A DNA stretch of 64,000 bases from Xiphophorus maculatus (taxonomy: Eukaryota > Chordata > Actinopteri > Cyprinodontiformes > Poeciliidae), in contig NC_036447.1 of the NCBI RefSeq assembly GCF_002775205.1, forward strand, positions 22,364,501 through 22,428,500, read 5' to 3'. Under the pieces are notes generated by a model. The model made no database searches. It was given only the letters and a program-made list of their open reading frames with translations, and was not told the DNA's origin. Both the position numbers and the translations under genes were made by a program. Shown piece after piece: positions 1 to 10,526 of the stretch (positions are counted from its first letter, which is position 1; every line of letters starts with the position of its first letter).

Positions 1-777
1 TACTCAGACTTAGCAAATAATTAAATATTGGCTAAAATAATAATCAGTTGTAAAAAAAAAAAAAAAAACTCACATTTTTTTACATCAATAACTGTATACT
101 GTATAGGAAGTTGCTCCTTTCTGGTGTCACCACATGCTTACTCAGAGAAAAGATTACTGCAAAGCCAATAACTTCAGACAATCTGCTGAGCTTCCTTAGA
201 GACATATTTTATTACATTTTTTTATTGTATTTTAAATTGCACCTACTACTGCAATGGATTTTTATCTGTGAATTGTACTGACTTGATCTGATATATTTCT
301 GGTTATCAACTGGACCACTTTGTCCTGTGTACCTTAAAATAATATTTGCCACGAAACAGAACAACACAAATAAGCTGAACTGACTGTGATGGAAAGGAAT
401 GGCTTGTGACAGCCAAACTAAAGTGCGGCATTGATGAGGTGTGACACTGTGCAAAAAAACTGTCTTATCCTGAGATAAGGCTGTTATTTTATTTTATTTT
501 TTTGAGAAAAATACAATTTCACCAAAAATGTGACTCTGCAACACGATGGGAAATACATTATCCCAACATTAAGAAGTAGTTAATGAAAAGTAAACCAAAT
601 ACAGAGCACTTGTTGCCATTGTTACATACTGTATTTACACATATTTACCAGAATTATAAAGAAAAATGTGCTGTTTATCAAAAAACAAACAAAAAACACA
701 CCAACACTGGCAGCATATATTTTTCTCAGCAAAAGAGATAAAAAAAATAAAGAAAAATAAGCTACTTTTTATCTTAC
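1..777. other. Left edge, no exon recognised (probable mycbpap intron)
   Basis: I see no convincing exon here. The last visible mycbpap exon ends at 778 with a good donor (GTAAGA on the minus strand) in phase 2, so this stretch is most likely intron and the rest of the gene lies beyond the left edge. The DNA is AT-rich with A runs (about 52-69) and T-rich stretches. A minus-strand open frame at 212-454 has no family features. Confidence 0.4.
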
Positions 778-3700
778 AATTTCTCTTCCTCCATAATGTT
801 TTGCTTCTTCTCGTCTTCCTCATTCTGGAGATCCTGGCGCTCCGACAAGGAAGTGTGCGGCTTTCCGGTACCTATCACCTCCAGTTTACTCATAACCTGC
901 AAACATTGTCACATAAAGTTGTTGTTGCCCTTGTTTACTTCAAATCAAAGGATATTACTTCTCCTGATGAGCCACAACACGAGGACCACTCACATTCAAC
1001 CGTAGCCTCTGATCGGTCACACTATTCCTAAAGAAAATCTCAATTCTGGGATATACCTCCTGGTTCTAGGATATTATTATTGGATCGTTTATCTGCGTTT
1101 TCCACTGATGGCTTTAGATCCAATCGGAGTGGTCCTGCAGGCTGGGTTTATAAATGGTCCTATAAACCCAGCATTTAAATATCACAAAAAGTTCATTTAT
1201 TTCTGTTACTTAGTCAAACTCCACGCATATAATCACTCACAAACTCGTGCATCTTAAAAAAAAAAAATTTAATACTGTCTGAAGCTGCAACATTTCTTGC
1301 CAGTCATCTCAGAAAGTGAAACTCATATACAGGAGCAACAAACACAGAGTGATATAGTCCAAGCTTTTTCTTCATGCAATTTTGATGATTACATAAACAT
1401 GAACATAAACATGTTCTTGGCTTAACAGGAACATAATAAAAAGCCAAAGTTCAGCGTCTCATAAAATTAGAATACTGTGAAAAGGTCATTATTGGAAACC
1501 CGTGGCATAACACAAAGCACCTGCAAAGGTTATGAACGGTCTCTCACTCTGTCAGTTGGCTACACAATTACGGGGAAGAATTGGCACGTGTCCAGAAGTC
1601 ATCAACACCTTCACAAGGAGGATAGGCCACAAAAGGTCAAGGCTGAATTAGCCGGTGTAAGCAGAAGCTCTGTCTCCAAGTTTAGTTGAGTGGTAGGAAA
1701 AGGTGCACCAGCAACAGGGATAACTGCAGCTGTGAGAGGACTGTCAAGTAAAATCCACTGAGCCAAGTCAGCTGTGGACCAGACGATCTGTCCCAAATCC
1801 TAAACATCACATTAGCCACCTGCCCGACAGGACACACTGCACCCACCCCCAGACAACACGGAGGAGAGACACCAGCTGAGATCATAAAAAAAATGGAGGT
1901 AATGTGAATAAACACTGCCACCATCAACATCTGTTATTAAGGGTGTTAATAGGATTAAGTGGGAACTGTCAGTGCATAGAATTACATTTGTACCACCTCA
2001 GAACTGCTGATGGACTCATTGCAATGCAGGTAGAGTATAAAGTCAGACTCTGTTGCCCAACAGACTGCAGCCACGCTACCTTTGGCTCACTCTAGATTTC
2101 ATAACTGTGCTCGCTCTAAATTTGTTTGTGCGTGAGCCCTAATTACAGTTTTCATGCACCTTTAATCATTTTAGCAAGCCTTATGCACTAGATGTACTTT
2201 TAACAGGCAATGAACCACAATTAACTGCATGATTGCAGCACTTTGCTAATTTTTTTGTAGTTGAGTGGGAGTGTGTTTATTCCCCGTGAGCCTACAAGGG
2301 TGCGTGAACTTGTGTGAATGCGCAAGGACGCTCTGCGTTGTTCGCATTCTGGAGCTTGTTTTCTCTGCAGAAAGCCTGGAACAGAACGATGGAAGCCTGT
2401 CGGCAAAGAAACCGAGTGAGGCAGCCTGCGGGGGTGTGAGCACTTCACAGAGCCAAGTACTCCACCATTAGTTGTTTCTGTAATAATAAAATCAGACTAT
2501 CAACAGCTATGAAGTACATTCATTTATGTACATCGTGTGGGAAATGATGGATTTAGGGAAACAAATATCTCAATCAACTTTAATTTCTAAATCTATGGAC
2601 TATTTGAAAAATAAACTCAAATAAACGTTAAAAAAAAAAAACCATGACATCATATTGATTTTGTAAAACCGAGGCTCAAAACGGTTGATTAAAGTATTTC
2701 TATTAGCTAAATTCCAGATTAATGACAAATTTGTACTGACTTTCTTCAAATTCAAAAGTATGCACCTAATTTGGATGGATTGCTTTTTTAAAGTATGTGG
2801 CTTTGGTCAAACATGTTTACATACACTTCTACTGATGAAACTGTGTCTTTCACAAAATATTTAAATTGCAACGTAATCCTACGGGTGTTGACTTCCGAAT
2901 TTGAATAAAGTAATAAAAAAAAAAATAAAGACTCTGAATAGATAGCAGGACGTGTCAGCCAACTGTAGGAAATGTATTAGAAAAAGTTTTCTCTGTTGCT
3001 TCACAGAAGTTTAAACTCTCAAACCTTATAACCACATTATGGCAACTGTTGCATAAAAACTATGATTATCTGGGCTTGTATACAACATGTTTAAATAAAA
3101 AGATAGCTTTAGGTTGTACTTGTTTGCATTGGTAATTGAGAACAGAAAAATAATGTCTTACTAGATTTTTTATGTCCACGTCCTGCACAATGTGTTCAAG
3201 TTCCTGTGTCCTGTGTTTTAGGTAAGCACTCTGAGCCCAAGGTCGAGTAGCTGGACGCTCAATCTCAGCAGAAACGATTCCTGAAAGATGAATAATATCC
3301 CCCAAAAGGAGGGGGAAAACAAGATTCTGTATGGGGTTAAATTGTGAAGTATTCCATTTACTCCAATTCGACCAATAAAGAGTTCCGTAACAAGGCTAAA
3401 GGGATGAAACTATGTTTACCCATTTCCCTGTGTATGGTGCCTGGGTGTCCCACATGTGTGATGGGTTTCTTTAGGCCTCGCTCGGTCTGAGTCAGCGTGG
3501 TTGCGATACCGGTCAATTCATCGCCGAGATGCTGTGGGAGGCTCCAAAACTCGCCGCCCACAGTATAACCCTTCCAAAGACAAAGAGACGCAGGCGTGAA
3601 GAAAGTGAAGGAATGGAAACCTGGCAGGTCGGTAAAATCAGATGTGTGTCATACGTATCCAGCGTAGGCGAGCGGCATGACTTGATTTAGAATTTCCTTC

Positions 3701-4114
3701 TGCTCCCTAGTCTCTCTGAAATGCTTGTCCTGATTCATCAGCAGGTTTTCCACAGGCCAGTTGAGTGAGTCTTATAAGAGCAAATGTACAGATTTCATTT
3801 TCCTCGTCTTTCGAGTTGAGAAACATGTTTACTCTTTTTCAAAAGTAGAACTGCCGATGCAAAATTCTCAAGAACCTTACCAGACAATTCTTTCTGCTTC
3901 CGTCTGCGATATGTCATGTGTTTATCCCAGTTCTGAAGCGCATTGCTCTGGTGTGAAATCTCTCCATCCCTGCTGTCTGTGCGAGGCTCCATGTTGGCTT
4001 CAGATGCGGGATCTCTCAAAGGCTTCGGAAAGTGCTTTAACAGCTTGTTTTGAGGGGGAAAAAGAAGAAAATCCAGTGGATTTGTAGCGTTTAAGATAAA
4101 CACATGCAAAACAA

Positions 4115-4145
<31 letters not shown>

Positions 4146-4683
4146 GTGTTCTCAAGTTACATTTTTCTCCCCCCTGGCCTCCAAATATGTTCGAAAATCA
4201 TCTAAGCTGCCAAGGATGCTGTGAGGAAGAATCATCCCATGCTCGTCAAATCGAAGGTATTCTACAGAAGAACAGAATTAAGGAGGGAAAAAGAACTATA
4301 CCTTAGATTCTAAAATATGGGCTTAAACATCCACAGATAGCTGGATCAATATTTTAACCAGAACATGTTTGCTGGAGTAAAGTTAAAAAGAACCTGAGAA
4401 GTCCAAGTGCTGAGACTCTTTCACTGGAGGAGCCGCTTCCGCGGCATTTCCGTCTTCATTTAGTACTTCTCCTGGCTCTAGGTTTGGATGACTTTTTGGA
4501 GGCTTTGGCTTGAGAAGCTGCAATCACATAACAAATTAGGTCGCTAAACCATAAAACTGTTTTAAAGTACTAGAAGGTACTTCTGAAATTCACCTGCTCA
4601 TTGCATGGCGGACAAGAAGACCGGAGATTCCCGGCTGTATTCGTGGCGTCTGGGTCATCTGATCTGGTCGATTCCTCCTGCAT
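778..4683 (-). CDS. mycbpap: MYCBP-associated protein (MYCBPAP), 5' part, 3' end outside window
   Basis: Eight coding exons on the minus strand: 4683-4594, 4517-4394, 4261-4161, 4043-3881, 3770-3655, 3570-3420, 3280-3162 and 896-778. All junctions are GT-AG and in phase, giving about 327 residues. Landmarks resembling human MYCBPAP as I remember it are ILPHSILGSLDDF, LQNWDKHMTYRRRKQKELS, ENLLMNQ, LGDELTG, TLTQTERG, ITHVG and KLEVIGTGKP, in the family order. MYCBPAP binds the c-MYC-binding protein MYCBP (AMY-1) and is associated with sperm flagella and the ciliary central apparatus. The ATG at 4683 follows a CAG acceptor at about 4693, and the frame stays open upstream of it, so an extra coding exon is not excluded. 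The 2.3 kb intron between 3162 and 896 holds a Tc1-like relic. The last exon ends in phase 2 at GTAAGA, so the C-terminal half lies off the left edge. Confidence 0.82.
1453..1790 (+). mobile_element. Degenerate Tc1-like transposon 5' fragment
   Basis: The block opens with the familiar fish Tc1-like start (CTCATAAAATTAGAATACTG). It continues into a decayed transposase N-terminus containing HKEDRPQKVKAELAG and SRSSVSKF, which resemble the helix-turn-helix DNA-binding region of Tc1 transposases, then hits stops. No catalytic DDE region is present. It sits inside the long mycbpap intron. Confidence 0.6.
2265..2488 (+). other. GC-rich block with a terminal-exon-like open frame, unassigned
   Basis: This block is richer in GC than its surroundings. 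On the plus strand a CAG acceptor-like site at about 2370 is followed by an open frame that closes at 2471, with an AATAAA at about 2483. That resembles a terminal exon, but I do not recognise the peptide (it includes SLEQNDGSLSAKKPSEAA), and the block lies inside the antisense mycbpap intron. It may be chance. Confidence 0.2.
4115..4144. repeat. (AAT)n microsatellite
   Basis: About nine AAT units, in the mycbpap intron between the 4161 and 4043 exon boundaries. Confidence 0.95.
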
Positions 4684-5280
4684 TCTTACCTTCTGGAATA
4701 AATCGGAGAACAATGCAAATTCATTTGCATAATTTAAATAATGCCGTCTGTAGCTGTCCCTCGATGTTTACCCCCACATAACTCATACAAGACCTTGAAA
4801 AGAATTCATAAACTCCTTTTTAGCGTTTCACTTTCAACATATGTTATTGAAAGTGCACAATTGGGAAGTAATTTAATCTCACTATAAATCCAACTATTCT
4901 GTGAAGGCCTCAGAGGTTCGCAGAGAACATTAGAGGGCAAAAAGCGTCTTTAAATATCAACAAATAGACAGATCAGAGAGTAAGTTGCAGCGATTTAAAG
5001 CAAAGTTGGGTTATAATACAATGTTCCAAGCCCACAGAGCACTGCTCATCTGAAAATGAAATGAGACTGGAACAAATGCAAACTTACCAACACATAACCA
5101 CCTGCCTAAACTGATAGGCCAGGCCAGGCGAGCATGCTTTCTCATGAATCAGAATTAGCATACTCCCTTTTAAAAGTTGCTACAGGGGCAGTAGCACATG
5201 GTCCAGATTTCTGAGGGGGGTCCCAAAGATTTCTTTCTGTAAAATGTTCAAGTCATCAAAATTTATGAAGCTGCAATTGA

Positions 5281-5371
5281 TTTCTTTGGGAAAAACTTCT
5301 TGTTTTTCCCAAAGAAAACCTCCATGTTTCTTTCCTAAGCAGTGCGGAAGCAGTCTTCCGCACTGCTTAGG
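5281..5371. repeat. Two adjacent perfect hairpins
   Basis: The first inverted repeat has 16-base arms (5281-5296 and 5302-5317) around a 5-base loop. The second has 17-base arms (5334-5350 and 5355-5371) around CAGT. Both are perfect and only 16 bases apart. They lie in the presumed 5' UTR intron or promoter-proximal intron of mycbpap. Function unknown. Confidence 0.85.
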
Positions 5372-5799
5372 AGATGTTCAAAACAAACACGGCATCAATT
5401 CATGCCTGCTGATGTATAGGATAACATGTTAATCGAACTAGTAAAATAATTTTTCACAATAGATTGGGCACCAAAACTGGCTCCAGCCCAAGGCCCAAGG
5501 CCCTTGTAAGTCCGGACCTGTATACCAAAATAGTTCCAAAGCCATAAGAACTTTTGCCAGAGCTTCTTATTTTTGTCCCTGTTTTGTTCTCAGCTTGTGT
5601 AGGCTGGCTTTGTTTCAAAATGAAAATCTTGTTGTGATAATACATAATCCCAAACACTTATCAAACACTTCTGACACTGACCCAGTTTCAACAAACATCT
5701 TTTCTGTTTCTCCCCTTCCAGGCAATCACATCGTTACAAGAGTCATTGCTTCCCTCTGTAATAATGAACGCCATTAAGGGCATTTATTAAATTACAGCA

Positions 5800-6100
5800 G
5801 ACAAATGGGGTCAGACGCAGGCCATCCTTTCCGTTGCGCAGCCTTTCGAACCAGCCTCCCTTTAGCTAACTCAAGTTCTGTCTATTGGTACTCCAAGCGT
5901 CGACACACCCTACGGGTCCGGAGATTAAACGAAGCAGAACCGATACACGAAGAGCTGGTGCTGACTGGACCTACCGCCAGGTCCCGGCTCTGTTCTGCTC
6001 GGTGACTCCGCTGCAGCTGAAGTTCAGAGGTTTTATCTTGCAGCGTCAGCGCGGCGGTTAGCTACAGGTAGCTTACAGCGTTACCATGACAACAGGGAGC
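5800..6100 (-). promoter_or_regulatory. Presumed mycbpap promoter and non-coding first exon
   Basis: A locally GC- and CpG-richer block lies upstream of the minus-strand mycbpap start. On the minus strand a possible first-exon donor (GTAGGT) lies at 5974, which could splice to the acceptor near 4693. There is no TATA box. The first-exon proposal is inference. Confidence 0.4.
6080..6093. promoter_or_regulatory. Candidate RFX X-box
   Basis: GTTACCATGACAAC matches the palindromic RFX X-box consensus GTTGCCATGGCAAC at 12 of 14 positions. RFX factors drive ciliary genes, and the nearest gene, mycbpap, is ciliary and points away from this site. Confidence 0.55.
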
Positions 6101-6311
6101 AACTTCCTCTTCATTTTTTCCTCCATTTCATTTTTCTTTTCTTTTATCCTCTGCGTTTGTTTCTTTCTTTGTAATGGAGCAGCTATTTATGCCATTTTAA
6201 AAAAAGTTTTCATTATTAATGTTTCATTTAATTTCGGATAAAGGAGCACTTTAAATTATGAAAGGTATAAAAACATTAAAGTAAAATTTAATTGTATTGT
6301 AGGTCGACAAC

Positions 6312-6345
<34 letters not shown>

Positions 6346-7250
6346 GTTCATTGGCCATGATACTTTTTGTTCATTTACCCAACATTATCTGTCATACGTT
6401 TCAAAAGATGTAACTTTTATTTTCGAATGTAAACGCTTTGATATCAGTACATTTTACATAGAATTAACAGCTATTCCGAATATAATGCTCTAATATTTTA
6501 TTAATTCGTTAATTTTAAGTTTAGTGATTAAAATCGGTTTGCAGTATAGCTGTTTGAATATTTATTTACTATTAATAAATAGTAATATTGTAAAACAAAA
6601 TATTGTTTTACAGCTACTGAACGTCTTCCAACACTGCGAGTCCTACACATTGAAGACAAAGGCGGGACAAACGCTGCTTCAATGCAAGATGTTTGTAATA
6701 GTTTGTTATAACATAAGTTCGTAAAGGCTCAGTGGCACAAAAATATGATTTATAAATTATTTAATGACTGTGTGTGAAATACCCCGAAACAACTGAAACA
6801 ATTTTGCACGCGATAACATATATTTTCATTCCAAATTTCAACATTTTATTTTGGGATTGTTTCAATTCCATAAATTGACAACATAGTTACAATTATATCC
6901 TTATAAATGAGTGAATATAAACAAGTACCATGAATTAAATATTGGATATTCATTGGAACGCGACTAAAAAAAAAATTTAAAAAAAACACCAACAGACAAA
7001 GGGAAATATAACGTTATGGGAAATTTTTAGCATTTCAAAGATCAAAATGAAAATAATCAATATAAACAACATTATTACAAAATAACAAAGTAAGGCAAAA
7101 GAAGCATTCCCCCCCCAAATCAATTTCTTTCAAAATAAAGAAATTTACTGAAACTTTATCAAAAACTGTGTCTCAGGTGAATTTTTGGTTAAAACGAGAT
7201 TATTCTTCTTCTTCATTCAGCCAAGTTACTCGCTGTGAACAGAGTATCCA
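6100..7250. other. AT-rich intergenic region
   Basis: No exon, RNA gene or classified transposon recognised apart from the GATT microsatellite. Short open frames have no coding character. Confidence 0.5.
6312..6345. repeat. (GATT)n microsatellite
   Basis: About eight tandem GATT units. Confidence 0.95.
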
Positions 7251-7253
7251 TTA

Positions 7254-7380
7254 CTTTGGTAACACTTTATTTGAGTGAATAAGGCTGTCATGACACCGTC
7301 ATAAACATGACATAACGCCTGCCATGAACATGAATGAGTCTTCATGAATATTTATAACTATTGACTTTTAATACAAAGTT
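7254..7380. repeat. Dispersed fish repeat (GGTAACACTTTATTTGA type)
   Basis: The opening GGTAACACTTTATTTGA and the repeated GTCATGACA / CATGAACATGA motifs are typical of a dispersed teleost repeat. It abuts the palindromic MITE at 7423. Family not assigned. Confidence 0.45.
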
Positions 7381-7422
7381 GACATTATTCAAAATGTCTT
7401 CAGTACGACAACTTCACATTAG

Positions 7423-7565
7423 CCAAGAAATCACGATCTGACATAAATTTGTTACAAAAGTATTACTGATTAAACTTTAGCTTTAATAACATAAAGCTAC
7501 TTAATCTTTAAAGTTTAATCAGTAATACTTTTATAAAAAAATTATGTCAGATCATGATTTCTTGG
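7423..7565. mobile_element. Palindromic MITE
   Basis: Imperfect inverted repeat with arms of about 55 bases, from CCAAGAAATCACGATCTGAC to its near-complement ending CTTGG, around an AT-rich centre. There is no coding capacity. It is followed by a TTA-rich microsatellite (about 7567-7605) and lies about 180 bases upstream of the RASD-like TATA box. Confidence 0.7.
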
Positions 7566-7743
7566 TTTATTATTATTATTATTATTATCGTTATTGTTAT
7601 TATTTTACAGAAAGATTAACGCTAGAAACAGGACAATTATCTTAGTACATCACATTCAATGTGTTCTGCTCCCTGCTCAGCGCTATCCTGTTTTTTTCTG
7701 TCAGCATGACGCGGACGAATCCCTCCCGGGGCCGAGGAGCGAG

Positions 7744-7750
7744 TATATAA
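7744..7750 (+). promoter_or_regulatory. TATA box of the RASD-like gene
   Basis: TATATAA followed by AGGG lies 114 bases upstream of the chosen ATG, which predicts a transcription start near 7775 and a 5' UTR of about 90 bases. It sits in GC-richer DNA. Confidence 0.7.
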
Positions 7751-7863
7751 AGGGAGCTGACATCAGCAAACACAGAGAGAACTGAGGAATCCCAGCCTCA
7801 TCTGTGATTCTGTCCGCTTTTCGGCTGCGCAAAAAAAACAAAACAAAAAAAGCGCCAGTAGCG

Positions 7864-9157
7864 ATGGAAATGGGAAGCATTTCCACTGGCGCCCCGACCA
7901 GCTCCGTTTCTGCGCGGCACCAGCTCAAATGTGCCGAAAAAGAAACGCACCTGCAGGAGAACAATGACGGACAGTGCTCTGGTCTCTCCAAGGTCTGGCT
8001 GGCTTACAAACACGCGTCGCAGCAGCTGAGTTCGTCTGGAATCAAAGCGGGCTTAGGTCTGCTTAAAGTAGCCACGTCTCAGTGGAAAGAGGAGAAGAAG
8101 ACAGGCGGCGCAAAGAACAGCCATCCCGCCAAGAGATCCTCGTTGGATCAGCTAACAGATTTAGTCTTTCACGGCTCGACCCGTCGCAGCGGTCTGCAGC
8201 ACCGACCGGACCCGCTTTACCTCACCAAGCCGCAGAACTGTAAACGCATCGTAGTTCTCGGTGCGCCGCGGGTTGGTAAGACCGCCATCCTCAGAAGATA
8301 CCTCCGGGACGGGTTTGTGGAGGAGTACAGTCCGACCTCTGAGGATTTCCTTAGGAAGTTATTTTGCATCCGCGGGGAGACCTACCAAATAGACATCCTG
8401 GACGCGTCCAGGGAGAGGGATTTCCCGGCCAAGCGGCGACTCTCCATTCTCACTGGTGCGCATTGTCTCAGTATGCAAAAGTAGCTTAAACAATGTGAAA
8501 CTTACAGACAAATTAGGGTGAATGTTACAACTGCTTGCGCAATTTGTTATCTGCACAATGCGTACAATTAACTAAACAACTTCGAATTGTTTATTTTATT
8601 TTGTCATTTCCACAGGAGATATTTTCCTACTCGTCTTCAGCCTCGACGACAGGAGCTCTTTCGAGGAGGTGTGCAACCTGCGAGAGGAGATTTTGGCCGC
8701 TAAGTCCAAGCTCACCAAGTCCTCGGTGCCGGGGCATTGCGCACAGCCGCGGGTCCCGCTCGTGGTCTGCGCCAACAAAGCGGACCTTGACTCCCAGAGA
8801 GGGATTTCACGCGCGGAAGTGCTCACAGCACTCGGCGGTGACTGCACGTATTTTGAAACATCTGCGAAGGACAGCACCAACCTCGACAAAGTCTTCGAGA
8901 CCCTGGCGAAGCGGGGCGGCCTTCCGACGGAAACGGGTCCGTTTCAGCACCGCAAAGTGTCCCTCCGGTCGTACCAGGCCCTGCGGACGGACCGGGCGGC
9001 GTGGAAGGGTGGAAAGGTGGAGAGGCGAGATGATCCCTGTGGCACCCTGTACCCACTGGCCCGTCGGCCGAGCTTCACCACAGATCTTCGGCAGATCATT
9101 GGGCCACGGAAGGGAACAAAACCGGGCCAAGGACTGGAGAAATGTCAAATTCAGTAA
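7864..9157 (+). CDS. RASD (Dexras/Rhes)-family small GTPase, divergent
   Basis: Two exons, 7864-8455 and 8616-9157, joined in phase within LSILTG/DIFLLVFSLDDRSSF, where RASD1 also has its intron as I recall. The protein is 377 residues with G1 GAPRVGKT (133-140), switch I SPTSEDF, G4 NKAD (251-254), G5 SAK (280-282), a RASD-type basic tail with LARRPSFTTDL, and a C-terminal CAAX box CQIQ that predicts farnesylation. RASD proteins are membrane-bound Ras GTPases that modulate G-protein signalling. Two oddities stand out. An N-terminal extension of about 115 residues precedes the G domain (RASD1 has about 20), and the DxxG motif reads D180-A-S-R183, so the glycine is lost. Start choice: ATG in context GCGATGG, downstream of a TATA box. 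Poly(A) signal at 9491. Paralogue (rasd3/rasd4-like) not assigned. Confidence 0.85.
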
Positions 9158-9167
9158 AGGACTGAGA

Positions 9168-9393
9168 GCGATTACATCAAACTCCAGTCCTCAAGGGCCG
9201 CAGTCCTGCAACTTTTAGTTGTGCCTCTGCTGCACCACACCTGAATAGAATAATTAGGTCATTAAGGCTCTGGAGAACTGATCTACACAAGGAGGAGGCA
9301 ATTAAGCCATTTCATTCCAGTGTTTTGTACCTGTGGCGCAAAAACTGCAGGACAGCGGCCCTCGGGGACTGGAGTTTGAGACCTGTGGATTAC
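9168..9393. mobile_element. hAT-like MITE in the 3' UTR of the RASD-like gene
   Basis: Terminal inverted repeats of about 30 bases run from CAAACTCCAGTCCTCAAGGG to the complement of CTCGGGGACTGGAGTTTG. Imperfect 8-base flanks, GCGATTAC and TGGATTAC, fit a hAT target duplication. There is no coding capacity. It starts 11 bases after the stop codon. Confidence 0.6.
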
Positions 9394-9734
9394 AACAACG
9401 CATGAGCACTTTTCTTCTCGAAGAAATGTCAATAAATGATCACTTTGACTTTTTAAAATCAAAATGATTAAAAATAAATAAATTATTTTTAATAAAATAA
9501 AGCGTGTTTATTATCTTTTGACAAAGAAGATTGCAGCAATTGACATCATAGTGTAACAACTTTAGAAAGTGTGCTTTTATTTTTTATTATTATAATGTTT
9601 GAAATTTCACCAAATTCTGATTAACACTGAAAAAGCCTATTTTTTTGGTTATATTTTAAGAATTTTATTATTTTACTTATTTTGATAAGCACTAGTACCT
9701 GTACTGTCACTTTAAGAGTCACTTTATGACATCA

Positions 9735-10038
9735 GTACTGTGTACTACCTTCAGTTGGCGCTAGGCTACCTGGGAAGAGGTAGGAAACTTTCTTTGCTTT
9801 TGATTAAGCTCGCGTTTTATGAAGTATGTAAAATAATTGTAAGTACATGCAGCTGTGAATGTTTGTTACAATACATACAGAGGAGTATTCTTTTTGACAA
9901 GTTAAGAACATTTTTCTTAAAGATATTGTTATTAGTTAGTCACAGGGTTTCTCCATGTGCTTGTCTGCTAGGGGAAATCCGACACCTGTGAATGGAAGAG
10001 CTGCATGTTAAAGGGCATTTTCATTTCCATTTGTGCAG
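9735..10038 (+). other. Copy A of a local duplicate, interrupted by a GT...AG segment
   Basis: Two homologous blocks (about 9735-9779 and 9972-10038) are separated by 192 bases that begin GTAGGA and end CTGCTAG. Copy B downstream has the same two blocks joined exactly at that point. The second block ends TTTGTGCAG followed by GTTGGT, which looks like a second donor. The segment therefore behaves like an intron of a transcribed unit. No protein is recognised. Confidence 0.5.
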
Positions 10039-10152
10039 GTTGGTTCTGTTGTTCTACAATGTTTAAGCTGGTTGTATTAAGGGCACAAAACATTCAGAGT
10101 TTTTTTTATTTTACAAGAAATCTACCTTTTTTATTATTGTGAATTTATTTAC

Positions 10153-10398
10153 AAGAACAATAGTACTGTACTACCTTCAGTTGGCGCTAATCTGCCTGGG
10201 AAGAGGGGAATTCCGACTGAATGAGTGGAAGAGCTGCATGTTAAAGGGCATTTTTATTTCCATTTGTGCAGGCCTCTGCCAGCAACCTGCGTTAAAGAAC
10301 AACCAGCAACTCCTGTGGTCTGACTCCCTTCATCAACCGAACACATCAAGGTTAACCGAGTGTATAAGACTAGTTATCAGTAAAGAACACTAATAGTA
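10153..10398 (+). other. Copy B of the duplicate, intron-like segment missing (possible retrocopy or solo LTR)
   Basis: Blocks matching copy A lie at 10160-10205 and 10206-10271 without the 192-base insert, and continue into GCCTCTGCCAGCAACCTG where copy A has a donor-like GTTGGT. Similar short flanks, AAGAACAATAGTA (10153) and AAGAACACTAATAGTA (10383), could be target duplications. No poly(A) tail is seen; a TCTA microsatellite follows. The alternative is two related LTR-type repeats. Confidence 0.45.
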
Positions 10399-10407
10399 TA
10401 CACCATT

Positions 10408-10526
<119 letters not shown>

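Noticed and set aside
5805-6005. 66-residue frame in the mycbpap promoter block
   Set aside because: Explained by local GC richness; no acceptor or donor support and no family features.
9735-10398. Ordinary tandem duplication as the full explanation
   Set aside because: Does not account for the exact GT...AG segment missing in copy B; kept as a finding instead.
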